Positions 1 through 13,941 of a DNA stretch of 64,000 bases are shown here, piece by piece. The stretch comes from Aurantiochytrium sp. KH105. Lineage: Eukaryota; Sar; Bigyra; Thraustochytrida; Thraustochytriidae. Location: positions 563,880 to 627,879 of the forward strand of contig BGKB01000005.1 in NCBI GenBank assembly GCA_003116975.1, read 5' to 3'. Each line of letters starts with the position of its first letter. The first letter of the stretch is position 1. The notes under the pieces were generated by a model that saw only the letters and a list, made by a program, of their open reading frames with translations, was not told where the DNA came from and made no database searches. The translations under genes were made by a program, and so were the position numbers.

Positions 1-872
1 ATGTTTGCCTCAACGAACGACGACGCAGTTGGCATGGGCGACCGCGACGAATCGACCAAGCTTCAAAATCATTTTGCGGCCGGGAAAGCGCACCCTGATC
101 AAGCAAGATGCCCTCGAAAGCGGGATAGGGCACGCGAGAAGATTCTTGAGGCCTCAGTTTGGAACTGCGGCGATTTGAGGCTGGCCACCTCCCCTTTGGG
201 ACCGTCTGGAGAAAGAAGGCCACCCTCAAAGAAACGAGCGCGGTTTCTCTTCTCCATTCCGACGGTCTGATCTTCGAGAACCATATCCACGTATGGCAGT
301 GGCTGTGGCATGGACAGCAGTGACCACCTGCGAAGGCATGACTCAGCTAGAAGGCTGTCGTTTTGCAGCATCTTTTTTTTTTATTAATTTGAACACTTGG
401 ACGCAACCCTTTTCTTCACAAGGGCTTCACCAGCCTTCGCTGGCCCCGGAAGCATATAGTACACTACTCGATGTTTGTTGCGAGACTGTCTTTCATTAGT
501 GTTCTCTTGACTAAGCTTTGCTTTGGCTCCTCAAGCCAGCGAATTCTTCCTCGCTCTCTGTCCCAACAGATGCCATGATGAGGACGCCGGGACGACGACA
601 AGGTGTCCCCATTTCTGCATAAGAAATGCGTTGCGCAGGAAATGCAATGTAAAACACGTTGCGCACACCGCGGATGGCAAGCAATCGCAATGGAAACGAG
701 GCATTGACTCTGCGAGGCTGAGGGGGGCCTTCTTTTCTCCTTGTGTTTGAAGCGGTCTGAAGGCCCACGTATATCTTTCCTTCGCCGACTTGGCAAGAGA
801 GAAGTTTGTTTGCTTCACAGCGACGAGGCAGACCAGCAAGCCCAGACACTCGACCACAAGTCGACGCTCAAG
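1..872. other. Left edge, no gene assigned
   Basis: The opening 870 bases hold only short open frames on both strands (89 and 90 codons), none with a recognisable motif. They could include the end of a gene lying outside the window, but I cannot show it. A T-run sits near 373-382. The last part must contain the promoter and 5' leader of the glyoxalase II gene that starts at 873. Confidence 0.4.
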
Positions 873-1745
873 ATGCACGCAGCAAGGACGATGCGCTCCC
901 GCGGCCTTTGCGCGCAACGCGCACGTCTGCGCCGCAACATGCACAGCATTCAGCAAGAGGTGCTGCCGTCCTGGGTCTCGACGCGGACCACGCGCGTCGA
1001 CGAAACGGGACTCGAAGTCGCCACCTTTGGGGCGCGTCAAGATAATTACGGCTTTGTCGTGCGCGGCGGCGGAAACGGCGGTGGTGACACCGGCGAAACT
1101 CTCGCAGTAGACACTCCCGAATGGGCTCCTTTGCTCGAAGCTCTGCACGGAAGCAAGCTCGATGTACTCCTCACCACGCATGGCCATCACGACCACGTTG
1201 CGGGCCACGAGAATGCAGCCAAACACTTTGGATCTGGCCTTCGAATCTACGGCCCGGAAGAGGAAACGAATCACATTCCCAAACTCACTGATACTGTCAA
1301 GCCCGGCGACGAAATTGAGCTCGCCGGCGAGACCGTCCGTGTCATTAATGTCAGCGGCCACACTCTCGGACACATTGCGTACTACTTTACGCGATCCAAG
1401 GTTCTCTTTCCTGGCGATTCGATCTTTCCACTTGGGTGCGGCCGCGTCTTCGAGGGTACCTTTGAGGACTCTTACGAAGCGCTTAATCGCATCAAGGAAC
1501 TGCCCCACGAGACGCTCATTTTTGCCGCGCACGAGTACGCTTTAGGTAACGCTGCCTTTGCCGTATGGGCCGACCCTAACAATGCCGACTTGGCAGCCCA
1601 CGCCGAGTTCCTCAAGGCACAGGTCACGGCGAAGGAGCCCACTGTCCCGACCACGCTTGGCCAAGAGCTCCGATTTAATCCGTTTCTGCGCGCAGAGACC
1701 CTTGAACGGTTTTCGGAACTGCGAAAGCAAAAGGACAATTTTTGA
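873..1745 (+). CDS. Hydroxyacylglutathione hydrolase (glyoxalase II)
   Basis: Metallo-beta-lactamase-fold thioesterase that hydrolyses S-lactoylglutathione to lactate and glutathione, the last step of the glyoxalase pathway. From the ATG at 873 the protein is 290 aa. The metal-binding THGHHDH motif is at about residues 102-108. SGHTLGH, FPGDSIFPLGCGRVFEGT and AAHEY follow in family order. The C-terminus (FNPFLRAETLERF, then RKQKDNF) matches the glyoxalase II-specific tail rather than a generic MBL hydrolase. The first 25 residues are rich in Arg and Ala (MHAARTMRSRGLCAQRARL) and look like a mitochondrial presequence. A start at 939 (MHSIQQEV) would give the cytosolic form. The frame is open back to 741 but that part is not conserved. 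No intron is needed. Confidence 0.93.
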   Translation: MHAARTMRSRGLCAQRARLRRNMHSIQQEVLPSWVSTRTTRVDETGLEVATFGARQDNYGFVVRGGGNGGGDTGETLAVDTPEWAPLLEALHGSKLDVLLTTHGHHDHVAGHENAAKHFGSGLRIYGPEEETNHIPKLTDTVKPGDEIELAGETVRVINVSGHTLGHIAYYFTRSKVLFPGDSIFPLGCGRVFEGTFEDSYEALNRIKELPHETLIFAAHEYALGNAAFAVWADPNNADLAAHAEFLKAQVTAKEPTVPTTLGQELRFNPFLRAETLERFSELRKQKDNF

Positions 1746-2554
1746 GGGACGCTCTTCCTCTAGCTCCTACCACACTGATGGCGAGGCTTGGGGTGAGTAC
1801 ATGTCGCAGCTGCCTGACTGGCTGGCTCGCTCCTCGGCTGTGTGACCCGACGCGAAGTGTAATCGTGACGAGCTTTGCTTATCCCAACGAGGTTACCCCA
1901 ATCACTCCGCCGCGTAATTTCTCTTTTTCGAACGGATCTTCGACACGCCACTCGAAGGAAATATTTTTTTTAAACCATAAAAAACAGGGTTGAGACCGTG
2001 CATGTTTTTGGATCATTTGGCAAACCATTTGGCGGCCGGAGATGTCCACCAGAGAGGAAAAGATTAACGAAGAAAGAGTTTGAACCAGGAAAGGAGATCA
2101 AAACAATTTTGTTTTTTGTTTATTTTTTCACGCGAGTGATTTCTTACATGCCGCAGTCGATTCTGCGATCTGAAAAGAAAAGTAATGTTTCGAAAAATTG
2201 TAAAGGTTCGCGCCCCACCAGTGTCGACATCGCAAACGAAGGCTCTTTTTTTCTTTTTTGATTTTTTTTTTGGCGTAAAGTTTCGTTTCTCGCCGCTTTC
2301 ATTTCTTTTTTAGCACCCGTCATCGCATCGACAAACATTTCGTTTCTTTCCTCAGCGGACCCGCTCACTCTCTCGCGCTCTCCCTTTTCCTACCCACGCA
2401 ATGCTCCCCAACCTAACGACCATTTCCTCACCCTCGCCCCCTCTCGCGACCAAACTCCCGGCCGGCCTCCACGCGCGCTCCAGTGCAGCGTGCTTCCTTC
2501 CACAACGGCCCCAGCGCCCACTCGCGCGCCAGCCTGCCTTCCCCCCCACCCCCA

Positions 2555-2612
2555 TCTGCGTTGCGCCCGCCATTCTGCGTTGCGCCCGCCATTCTGCGTT
2601 GCGCCCGCCATT
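2555..2612. repeat. Three tandem 19-bp units upstream of eS4
   Basis: Three direct copies of a 19-bp unit (TCTGCGTTGCGCCCGCCAT) start at 2555, 2574 and 2593 with almost no change. They lie about 300-360 bases before the eS4 start. Each carries TTGCGCC and GCCATT, words that recur upstream of other genes in this window, so a regulatory role is possible. Confidence 0.75.
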
Positions 2613-2666
2613 CCGCGTTCCTCCGCCTCCCCCCCACCCCTCATCTCCCCCTAGCCCCCGCCGCGC

Positions 2667-2679
2667 TAGGGTTAGGGTA
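2667..2679 (+). promoter_or_regulatory. Telo-box upstream of eS4
   Basis: TAGGGTTAGGGTA lies 236-248 bases before the eS4 ATG, in an otherwise C/G-rich tract. The identical 13-mer occurs upstream of the other ribosomal protein gene here (43280-43292) in the same orientation. In plants, telo-boxes are known promoter elements of ribosomal protein genes; a similar role here is inferred. Confidence 0.55.
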
Positions 2680-2914
2680 CGCGGGGGACCCCTGGGTTCG
2701 GGGCGGGTGGCGGCTGGATAGGCAGGCAGGCAGGCGGAGGGGGAAAGGCAGGGAGGGAGGAGGAGGGGCGGCGAGGGGGCGGAGCAGGGAGGAGCAGGGA
2801 ACGAGGGGCGAGCAGGGAGGGAGGAGAGCGGCAAGCAGGGCGGCGGGAGAGGCAGAAGCAGACGGAGAAGACGACAGGCCAGCAGCAGCAGCGGCAGCAG
2901 CACCAGCTAGCACC

Positions 2915-4162
2915 ATGGTACGTGCGCGCGGGCGCGGCGGGCGCGGCGCGGGGGGAGACGGCGCGGGGGAGGACGCCGCGCGGAGGCCTCCGCGCGGCCC
3001 CCCCGCGCGGCGTCGAAGGCCGGAGGGCCCGCGGCGAGGCGCGGGCGAGATGGAGGATGATGGGGATGGGGAGGACGATGGCCGCGGGGCTGGCTGGCGG
3101 GCGACGAGACGCGCCTGGAGAGACGCGCGGGCGAGCGGGGAGCTGCGGAACGAAAGGAGACGAGGCGTGGAGGACGCTCGAATCGACAAGTCGGGTCCAG
3201 CCGAAGCTCGAGCGCCGCGCTCTTCTCTCTCGCCTCCGACTCCGAGGCCAGGATAAACTGAGAAGCAGGGAGGAAATGCATGAACAAGGAGACTAACAAC
3301 GACGTGCTGCTGCTGATCGATTGATTGATCAACTGATTGATGCACTTGCGATGATGAACAGGCTCGCGGTCCCAAGAAGCACCTTAAGCGGCTCAATGCC
3401 CCCAACCACTGGATGATGGACAAGCTGGGCGGCATCTGGGCGCCCCGCTCCAGCGCCGGCCCCCACGCCCTCCAGGACTCGCTCCCGGTTATTCTCATCC
3501 TGCGCCAGCGCCTCAAGTACGCGCTTACCGCCAAGGAGGCTCTGTCAATCTGTATGCGCCGCCTGATCAAGGTCGACGGCAAGGTCCGCACCGACCCGCG
3601 CTTCCCCACCGGTCTCATGGACGTTGTCTCCATCGAGAAGACCAAGGAGGACTTCCGCCTTCTCTACGACACCAAGGGCCGCTTCACCCTGACCCCCATT
3701 GACAAGGCCGAGGCCAAGTGGAAGCTCTGCAAGGTCACTGCCGTCCGTGTCGGTCCCAAGAAGGTGCCCATGATCACCACCCACGATGGCCGCACCATCC
3801 GCTACCCGGACCCGCTCATCAAGGTGAACGACACCATCAAGCTTGACCTCGAGACCAACAAGATCCTGGAGATCTACAAGTACGAGATCGGCCAGCTCGT
3901 CCTCATCGTCCGCGGCAAGAACGCTGGCCGCGTCGGTGTCCTCCAGTCGCGCGAGGTCCACCAGGGCTCCTTTGACATCATCTACGTCAAGGATTCCCGT
4001 GGCAACCTCTTTGCCACTCGCCTCAGCGCCTCCTTTGTCATTGGCAACGAGAACCAGTCGGCCATCAAGCTCCCCAAGGGCAAGGGTATCAAGCTCAGCA
4101 TCATCGAGGAGAAGGCTGCCAAGGCGAAGAAGGCTGCCCACGTTGCCCGCATGCGCAAGTAA
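2915..4162 (+). CDS. RPS4: 40S ribosomal protein S4 (eS4)
   Basis: Small-subunit ribosomal protein eS4, 267 aa after splicing. Exon 1 is only the ATG (2915-2917). The intron runs 2918-3361 (GTACGT donor, CAG acceptor), and exon 2 runs 3362-4162. The joined start reads [18 protein letters not shown], the conserved eS4 N-terminus, which fixes both splice sites. After the N-terminal segment come an S4-type RNA-binding region (about residues 42-105), the central eS4 domain and a KOW-like stretch around [13 protein letters not shown]. The protein ends in a Lys-rich tail. Length matches the family (about 263 aa). Codon use is strongly biased to C/G-ending codons, as expected for a highly expressed gene. 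The upstream region carries a telo-box and a 19-bp tandem repeat. Confidence 0.97.
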
Positions 4163-4468
4163 ACCCACAAACACCCTACTATTCCCCACTTTTGCTCTTG
4201 TTTTCTTTTCTTGTTTTCCACTCGGATCTTGCGATCAATCGACTGTTGAAAATGTTGGAAACCTTTGCTCAAGGATCCTTTCTCAGCGAAAAGTCACCGC
4301 GATGAATCACACAAATAAGAGCTTGTACGTTCTGACTTAGAAGTGATAGTCCGAGAACGGTATCGTCTTGAGCATCTTCATGATTTCGGAGCAAGTCTTT
4401 GTGGGAATTCAAACAAGGGTTCGTTGAGTGATTCAGGCAGAAGCAAGCCATCGTGTTGATCTTCTTGA

Positions 4469-4693
4469 CGCAAAGTCTGTTTGAAAGAAAGGACAACAGA
4501 GATGATTCGTGAAAACGTAAAAGAAATCTCCCCTTCGCGCATAGCGCGATGGGGATGAGGAAGTTGAAGTCTCTCGCTGCTACTCGGAAACTGTACTTGT
4601 TTGCCTAGATTGCAAGGGAGTCGAACGATTTGGAAAGAGCCCGCTTGCAAACGGCTACCCGACGACGTGGTCGTCTCGGAAATTTGTTCGGGG
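4469..4693 (+). repeat. Dispersed repeat, copy 1 (5' fragment)
   Basis: This segment matches the first part of the copy at 5305-5925 in the same orientation. It starts at CGCAAAGTCTGTT and runs through GGGAGTCGAACGAT into the GGCTACCC block. It stops where the inverted copy begins (about 4690). It has no coding potential. It looks like a truncated copy of a non-autonomous element. Confidence 0.8.
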
Positions 4694-5185
4694 ATTAATC
4701 GATGATGCCCGTCATGATGACCTTGCCATCACATTAACATCAGATGGTAAACTGCTGTAGCATCCACGCACAGCGTAAAGGTGTACACGCCCAAAGAACT
4801 ATGCGAATTCTAACGCAACACGCGTGCGAGCCGAATCGCACCCACTGAGATGGTGCCGCCCAGCGTGTCATTCCTTCAATGAGGAGTGCCGTCTTGACTG
4901 AGGCCCATTGCATACTGAATACTGCCGCCTTGACGAAGGCCCGGCGCATTATTCCACCACCTTCTATGCCGCTTTACAAGAGCCTGAACGGTCCTCATTC
5001 ACCATGCTATTCGCAGCGTGAACTATAGTCATAAGCTGCACGAAGCCACGCCCACGCGAGTTCGTTCGCTAGCAAACCAAAAACACTCGAACCCAAATAA
5101 GGTTCCGAGGGCGACTTCGTCATCGGGTAGTCATTTGCAAGCGGGCTCTTGCTAATCGTTCGACTCCCTTGCAAACCAGACAGCA
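4690..5185 (-). repeat. Dispersed repeat, copy 2 (inverted)
   Basis: Read on the minus strand, this stretch aligns along its whole length with 5440-5925. Shared blocks include GGGAGTCGAACGAT, TTCGTGCAGCTT, GAATAGCATGG, CTTCGTCAAGGCGGCA, GATGCTACAGCAG and GACGGGCATC. Together the two make an imperfect inverted repeat with arms of about 490 bases, diverged by many substitutions and small indels. Confidence 0.8.
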
Positions 5186-5304
5186 TCGTAGCGCAAACTT
5201 GAGTAAAGGTGATAACGAGCTGATCTGCAACGAGCACCGCCTTTTCCAATCACAATGCACATATCCAAACCTGCTAAAGTATGTCTGGAAGGATTATTAA
5301 TGAA

Positions 5305-5925
5305 CGCAAAGTCTGTTCGAAAGAAAGGACAACAGAGATGATTCGTGTGAACGTAAAAGATATCTCCCCTCCGCGCGTAGCGCGATGGAAAGGAAGACGT
5401 TGGAGTCTCTCACTGCTACTCGGAGACTGTAGTTGTTTGCCTAGATTGCAAGGGAGTCGAACGATCCGCTTGCAAATGGCTACCCTACGATGCAGTTATC
5501 TCGGAACCTTGTTCTGGGTTCGAGTGCTTCGGGTTATTTGGGTCTGCTGGCGAACGAATCCGCATGAGCGTGCTTCGTGCAGCTTCGACTATGTTTCATG
5601 CTGTGAATAGCATGGCGAATAAGGAACGCTCGGGCTCTTGTGAAGCGGCATTTAGTTTGTGGAATGATGCGCTGGGCCTCCGTCAAGGCGGCATCATTCA
5701 GTATTGCGCTGCGCCCTCGTCAAGGCGGCAATACGAAGTAAAGCGCCGATGCGCTGAGCCTTCGTCAAGGCGGCATCAATTTAGTGGGTGCACCTTGGCC
5801 TAGAAGCAGATTCGCATGTTGGGGTGCGCTAAACGTGCGCTGCGTGTGAATGCTACAGCAGCTTATCACCTGGTGTCAAGGTGATGGCTAGCTCATCGTG
5901 ACGGGCATCGTCGATTAAAGGAATA
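5305..5925 (+). repeat. Dispersed repeat, copy 3 (longest)
   Basis: This is the fullest copy of the repeat. Its first 160 bases match 4469-4630 and its last 490 match the inverted copy at 4690-5185. It contains three short internal repeats of TCGTCAAGGCGGCA between about 5670 and 5775. No protein family is recognisable in any frame. I see neither clean terminal inverted repeats nor target-site duplications, so the element class is unknown. Confidence 0.75.
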
Positions 5926-7164
5926 TGGAGCTCTGGCGTCCTTCAACCCGCTAGAGTGAGAGTGCGGCTCACCGCTATCCAGCCAATCGCACACTTGCAG
6001 ATACTTGCAGCACACTGAAGAGAACCGCGATGTTCTGAAAATCTGCATTGCTCACGCTTTGCTGTTTTGGCACATAGCGGCCAATCCGTGGTTTGCTGAA
6101 GTTCATGCGCGCCTGCAAGCTTACTTTAATTCGAACGCAATCAGTTTCGCCAATCCTTCATTTTAGCGCGAACGAGTTATTGATAAATGTGCGCGCTTGC
6201 AAGCTCAACCAATCTCGCAAATTCTTTGTCTCGCGTCCACATGTTACAAGTTTGTCTCGAATGGTAGAGCGGACGTCTTCTAGCGTACCAAAAATGAATG
6301 CAGGCCTCCAAATACCGATCCTTTCAATCTCGCCATCTGTGCCGCATATGCGCCGCAGAATAGAGGCCAGCACTACATTCATAGACTGTTAAGCATTTAT
6401 CATAAATATCATTTGATCTCTTACAGAGCCTGAGGTGTTTACCGTCGGATCTCCGCATGTCCGAGGCCAAAATTGAAGCTACGACTTTGGCGAGATTGCG
6501 CCTATGGTTTTGCTTTCCGCTGGTGTTAGTGGAGGCATGAAAGTGGAGATCGATGCTCTGCATTACCGTCTTCGACAGCATCAACGAAAATTATCGGCGT
6601 CAGCTCAACTGCTTCGCAGCACTACATTTTCGTTTTCGACAGAGTTCGTCTTCTTCAGAGTCTTGCTGCATCTTGCCTTTGGCTTTGCATTAGGGAAATG
6701 CTTGATAGCTGTGAGAGAAGTTTTTAACATTTTTTTGCCAGCAGCATAGATTAGAAATCGTCTGCTTCACGCAATGAGTTGAGTCACGAACTTGCAATAT
6801 CTTTGCTTGCCATCGATCCAAGGCATGAAGGCTTCTTGACTGCCCGGTCGCGACATGGTTATGGAGGAAAAACTTGGCATGGTCTGCGCAGCAGCAACAT
6901 GACAAAGAAGTTGATACCCTTTCACTGATCACCCGTCGAAAGTTCTTTTGGCGATGCAAGTCTTGTTTCATGCACCTTTTCCCATTTTCGAAGGAGCACT
7001 TCGCGCATGCGATCGTGAAGGATTTTGAGTCGTAGGAGGTGATATTCTTAAAGAGACACGTCCGGCAGCAGTACTAATAAGAAGAAAGTAAAAAAGCATC
7101 AAAGCTAGATTAGGCAAGTTAGGCATCAACGAACTCGGTGAAGGACCCGACAGAGGAAGCTGGC
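5926..7164. other. Gene-free stretch downstream of CK2 alpha
   Basis: This AT-richer sequence contains only short open frames (up to 99 codons) with no motif. GCGCGCxTGCAAGCT occurs twice (near 6109 and 6200), perhaps traces of older repeats. The end nearest 7164 must hold the CK2 alpha 3' UTR. Confidence 0.5.
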
Positions 7165-8232
7165 CTACTCGTTGACCGAGTCGGCGCTGGCAGCAGCGGT
7201 GGCGGCCGTTCCCTGCGCATCGCCAGCGCCCTCGGGCGAGGCAGAGGGAGCAGACTCGTGCTGGGAGACGGGTGCAAAGTACGGGTGGGCCATGGCCTCC
7301 CTGGCCGTGAGGCGCTCCTGGTGGTCGTAACGCAAAAGCTTGGACAAAAAGTCAAGTGCCTCCGGAGACACGAGGTGCTGGTTGTCGGCATTGGTGAACT
7401 TTGACCAAGCCTTTTTGGAGTGACGTCCCAGAATACCGTCAAAATGGGGGTCAAGCTCGAGGTCGTACCGCTCAAGGTATTGCAAGAGCTCGTCGGTGCC
7501 AAGCACCTTGGCGATCTTGACAAGCTGGTCGTAGTTGTCGGCGCCATGGAAGAAGGGCTCGCGGCGGAAGATCATGCCCGCAAACATGCAACCGAGGGAC
7601 CACATGTCGAGCGAATAATCGTACTCGAGGTACTCGACCAAAAGCTCGGGGCCCTTGAAGTAGCGCGAGGCCACGCGGACGTTGTATTCTCGACCCGGAT
7701 GGTAAAACTCGGCAAGACCCCAGTCGATGACGCGTAACCGCCGACGCGCAGCATCAATCATAATGTTGTGCGGCTTGATGTCTCTGTGCATAATGCCGTT
7801 GGAGTGGGCAAAGTCGAGCGCGAGGAGCACCTGTCGAATGTAGTAACGAATGTCATAGTCAGTGAGCGTCGGGTAGAGGATCTTAAAGTCCACGTTGTCG
7901 ACGTGCTCCATGATGAGGCTCGGGGTCTTGCTCTGTGGATCGCGCACGACGTCGTAGAGCTTGACAATGTTGGGTCCGCCGCACAGGTTTTGCAAAATCT
8001 TGATCTCTCGCTTGATCTTCTTCTTCTTGACCGGCTTGAGGATCTTGACGACGCAACGCTGCTTGTTGCGCACATTGTAGCCGTCAAAGACCTCCGAGTA
8101 CTTTCCACGGCCGATCTTCTTGACCACCTCATAGTCCTCCTGGTTGCCCCAGGTCACCGTCAGCGAGTCGTAGTCCCAGTAGCTCTTGGGCCTGTGCACG
8201 TTGACGTCTGCGTAGACGCGTGCGTGCGACAT
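7165..8232 (-). CDS. CSNK2A: Casein kinase 2 catalytic subunit alpha
   Basis: Constitutively active acidophilic Ser/Thr kinase, catalytic subunit of the CK2 holoenzyme of nucleus and cytosol; 355 aa, uninterrupted. The start [21 protein letters not shown] is the conserved CK2 alpha N-terminus that packs against the activation segment, which supports the ATG at 8232. Visible elements: glycine loop GRGKYSEV (41-48), catalytic Lys63, the basic cluster KKKKIKRE (69-76) that selects acidic substrates, HRD with Asp151, and DWG (170-172), where CK2 has Trp instead of the usual Phe. The tail after about residue 325 is Ala/Ser/Glu-rich and variable. The gene faces the class III ADH gene across 2.2 kb. 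Confidence 0.98.
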   Translation of the reverse strand: MSHARVYADVNVHRPKSYWDYDSLTVTWGNQEDYEVVKKIGRGKYSEVFDGYNVRNKQRCVVKILKPVKKKKIKREIKILQNLCGGPNIVKLYDVVRDPQSKTPSLIMEHVDNVDFKILYPTLTDYDIRYYIRQVLLALDFAHSNGIMHRDIKPHNIMIDAARRRLRVIDWGLAEFYHPGREYNVRVASRYFKGPELLVEYLEYDYSLDMWSLGCMFAGMIFRREPFFHGADNYDQLVKIAKVLGTDELLQYLERYDLELDPHFDGILGRHSKKAWSKFTNADNQHLVSPEALDFLSKLLRYDHQERLTAREAMAHPYFAPVSQHESAPSASPEGAGDAQGTAATAAASADSVNE

Positions 8233-11618
<3,386 letters not shown>

Positions 11619-12374
11619 GCATATGTGTCTGCGCGAATTGTGCAACCAACAGCAGTAGATTGAATGAATGATGAACGAAGGGTGCTTGATGACGAATGAC
11701 TTGTTTGCTTGCTTGCTTGCTTGGATGGCTTAATTGATATCGACTTGATTGACTACGTCAGGCGCAGCGACCTGCCGGCTTGCTTGATATGACGGGTGAG
11801 ATGAACTTTATTTGACTCTCTCTCGCTCTCACTCTCTCTCTCTTCCATCAAGGTCAACAACTTCGTTTGACAATCGATCTTTGGCGCGGCCAATCTATCC
11901 AAAACAATGTAACACCAGCTCCGCTGCAATAATAATGATTGATTTGGTATGTATTGTAACTTAATGATCGGCTGTTGCTCGCGCGGCCATCAACAACATT
12001 TGGGCCGCATTCACTCACATCTCTGGCAGTCTCAGCAACCAACAAGAAGCACATGAGCCAGACGCCGAACCCGACCGAACGAGCAGCCGCAGCCACAACA
12101 GCCAGCCAGGCGTGACACTTTGCGCCTGCGCAACGCAGGTTGTGCAGCACCGCAGCTGCACGTACTCACGCCCTCACCCACTGGCCACTGGCCTGTCGTC
12201 AACGTCGCCTCCCCTTTCTTTCTACCACCAGTGATTCACAGTGAGCGAGCGCGGAATGGTGACGTTTGACGCGGCACAGCGCAGACCTTGGTGCCCGGCG
12301 CCAGAACCTGAAGTCAATTGGATTTCGTTCCCGCGAGCAGGAGGATCAGGAGGAGCGACGCGGGGGCTGGCAGA
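11619..12374. other. Intergenic between class III ADH and the UPF0324 gene
   Basis: The ADH 3' region holds GCTTGCTTGC and CT-rich microsatellites (near 11704-11722 and 11814-11845). Nearer the next gene, TTTGCGCCTGCGCAA (12118-12132) is a near-palindrome. A very similar one lies at 17293-17307, so it may be a promoter element. No gene is recognised. Confidence 0.5.
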
Positions 12375-13706
12375 ATGCTCGCCGCGCGCGGACTCGCGAG
12401 GAGACGCGGCCTGGACTCGCGCGCCCTTGCGCGCGTGCAGACCGTGCTCGACTGCGGCGCGAGACTTGAGAGCGACGATGAGCAGCACCGACGAGGCCGT
12501 CTGCCCGGCGCCGCGCGGGCCCAGAGCTCCGTCGCCAAGCTCGCGCCGGGCGTCGCGGCTTCGGCCGTAGTCATGCAGGGAGGCTTCATGGGCGCAGAGT
12601 ACCTGGGCCAAGGCCTGCTGGCCCTGCAGGGCATCTCGGGCGCGAGTCCCATTTCAGGCATCCCCGTCGCCATTCTGCTCGGCATGGCCATTAAAAACAC
12701 CGTTGGCGTGCCTTCGCAGCTCGAGGACGGCATCAAGTTCGCCACCAAGCCCGTCCTTCAGGCTGGTATCGTTTGCGTCGGCGCCAAGCTCAGTGCTGTT
12801 GACCTCGTCACCACCGGCCTCGTTGGTCTGCCAGCTGTCGTGACCAGCATTGGCGTCGGCCTTACCTTTATCCCCTGGCTTGGCAACAAGATGGGTCTTC
12901 CGGCCAAGATGAGCTCCCTCATTGCCGCCGGCACGTCCATCTGCGGCGTCACGGCCATTACGGCTCTCTCGCCCGCCATCAAGGCCTCGCAGCAGGACAC
13001 CAGCTTTGCCGTCGCCAACGTTGTCGCTTTCGGCACCATCGGCATGCTTGTTTACCCTTATGTTGCGCACGCCATTATTCCCTCGAGCCATGCCATTGGA
13101 ATTGCCCTTGGACTCAGCGTCCATGACACGAGCCAGGTCATTGGCTGCGCCCTCTCCTACTCGACCGTCTTTGGCGACGAAGAGGTTCTCAAGGTGGCCA
13201 CCGTCACAAAGCTCACGCGCAATCTTTTTCTGGCTGGTGTCATCCCTGGCTTGACTTACATGACAGCGCGTAGCGAAAGCCAGCTGGCCGCTGCTGCTGC
13301 CGCAAAGGAAAACCCTGGAGCCGCCGCTACCCTCGAGGCTCCATCAAGCCTCGTCCCATCCTTTGCCGAGGTGAAAAAGTACTTTCCTGGTTTCGTCGCT
13401 GGCTTTGTGGGCATGAGCGCTCTCCGTACTGTTGGTGACATGACGCTTGCAAGCGACACCGCGGCTGCCTTTGGTGTTTTTGACGCTGACACCTGGAAGA
13501 CCTTGACCAAGTTTGTTGGCAACGAACTTGGATCGCACTACCTTTTGGGAACCGCCATGGCCGGTGTTGGTCTCAGTACCTCGGCAAGTGCACTGCGTGG
13601 TGTCGGCATCAAACCCTTCATTGTGGGTCTTGCTGGAGCTGGCGCCGTCGGCGCCACGGGCTTCTCCACCGCGCTCATTCTGCACCATGTCTTCCATCTC
13701 GCCTGA
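12375..13706 (+). CDS. UPF0324 (YeiH-type) membrane transporter
   Basis: Multi-pass membrane protein of the UPF0324 / Cons_hypoth698 family, whose bacterial members are annotated as putative sulfate exporters; the substrate here is not known. From the ATG at 12375 it is 443 aa. The first 60 residues are Arg/Ala/Ser-rich (MLAARGLARRRGLDSRALA) and look like an organellar presequence. Family features follow: PVAILLGMAIKN, the GIVCVGAKLS helix, the invariant-looking SSLIAAGTSICGVTAI, LSVHDTSQVIG and TVTKLTRNLFLAG. About ten hydrophobic segments can be counted. The extra hydrophilic loop around residues 300-330 is unremarkable. The family is mostly prokaryotic, so an endosymbiont or lateral origin is plausible, although codon use matches the neighbours. 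Confidence 0.85.
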   Translation: MLAARGLARRRGLDSRALARVQTVLDCGARLESDDEQHRRGRLPGAARAQSSVAKLAPGVAASAVVMQGGFMGAEYLGQGLLALQGISGASPISGIPVAILLGMAIKNTVGVPSQLEDGIKFATKPVLQAGIVCVGAKLSAVDLVTTGLVGLPAVVTSIGVGLTFIPWLGNKMGLPAKMSSLIAAGTSICGVTAITALSPAIKASQQDTSFAVANVVAFGTIGMLVYPYVAHAIIPSSHAIGIALGLSVHDTSQVIGCALSYSTVFGDEEVLKVATVTKLTRNLFLAGVIPGLTYMTARSESQLAAAAAAKENPGAAATLEAPSSLVPSFAEVKKYFPGFVAGFVGMSALRTVGDMTLASDTAAAFGVFDADTWKTLTKFVGNELGSHYLLGTAMAGVGLSTSASALRGVGIKPFIVGLAGAGAVGATGFSTALILHHVFHLA

Positions 13707-13941
13707 TCTTATGCTATTTCCTTTTGCTAATTGATGAACTGTTCAAGCAAACAAATGTTCCTTTTTTTTTGGTTTTTACCGTATGCATGTCTCGATCACT
13801 GCAGCAATTTTCATCGTTACGATCATCCTCATCAACATCAGCAGCAGTAGCAGTAGCAGTAGCAGGAGGATATTCTTAACATCGTTACGACCACCGAATA
13901 TATTTGTCACTACGAGAAATTAAAGAGAATCGCTGACCCTA

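Noticed and set aside
2641-3645. Long Pro/Arg/Ser-rich minus-strand frame over eS4 intron and exon
   Set aside because: Composition reflects GC-rich DNA, and it is antisense to a certain gene.
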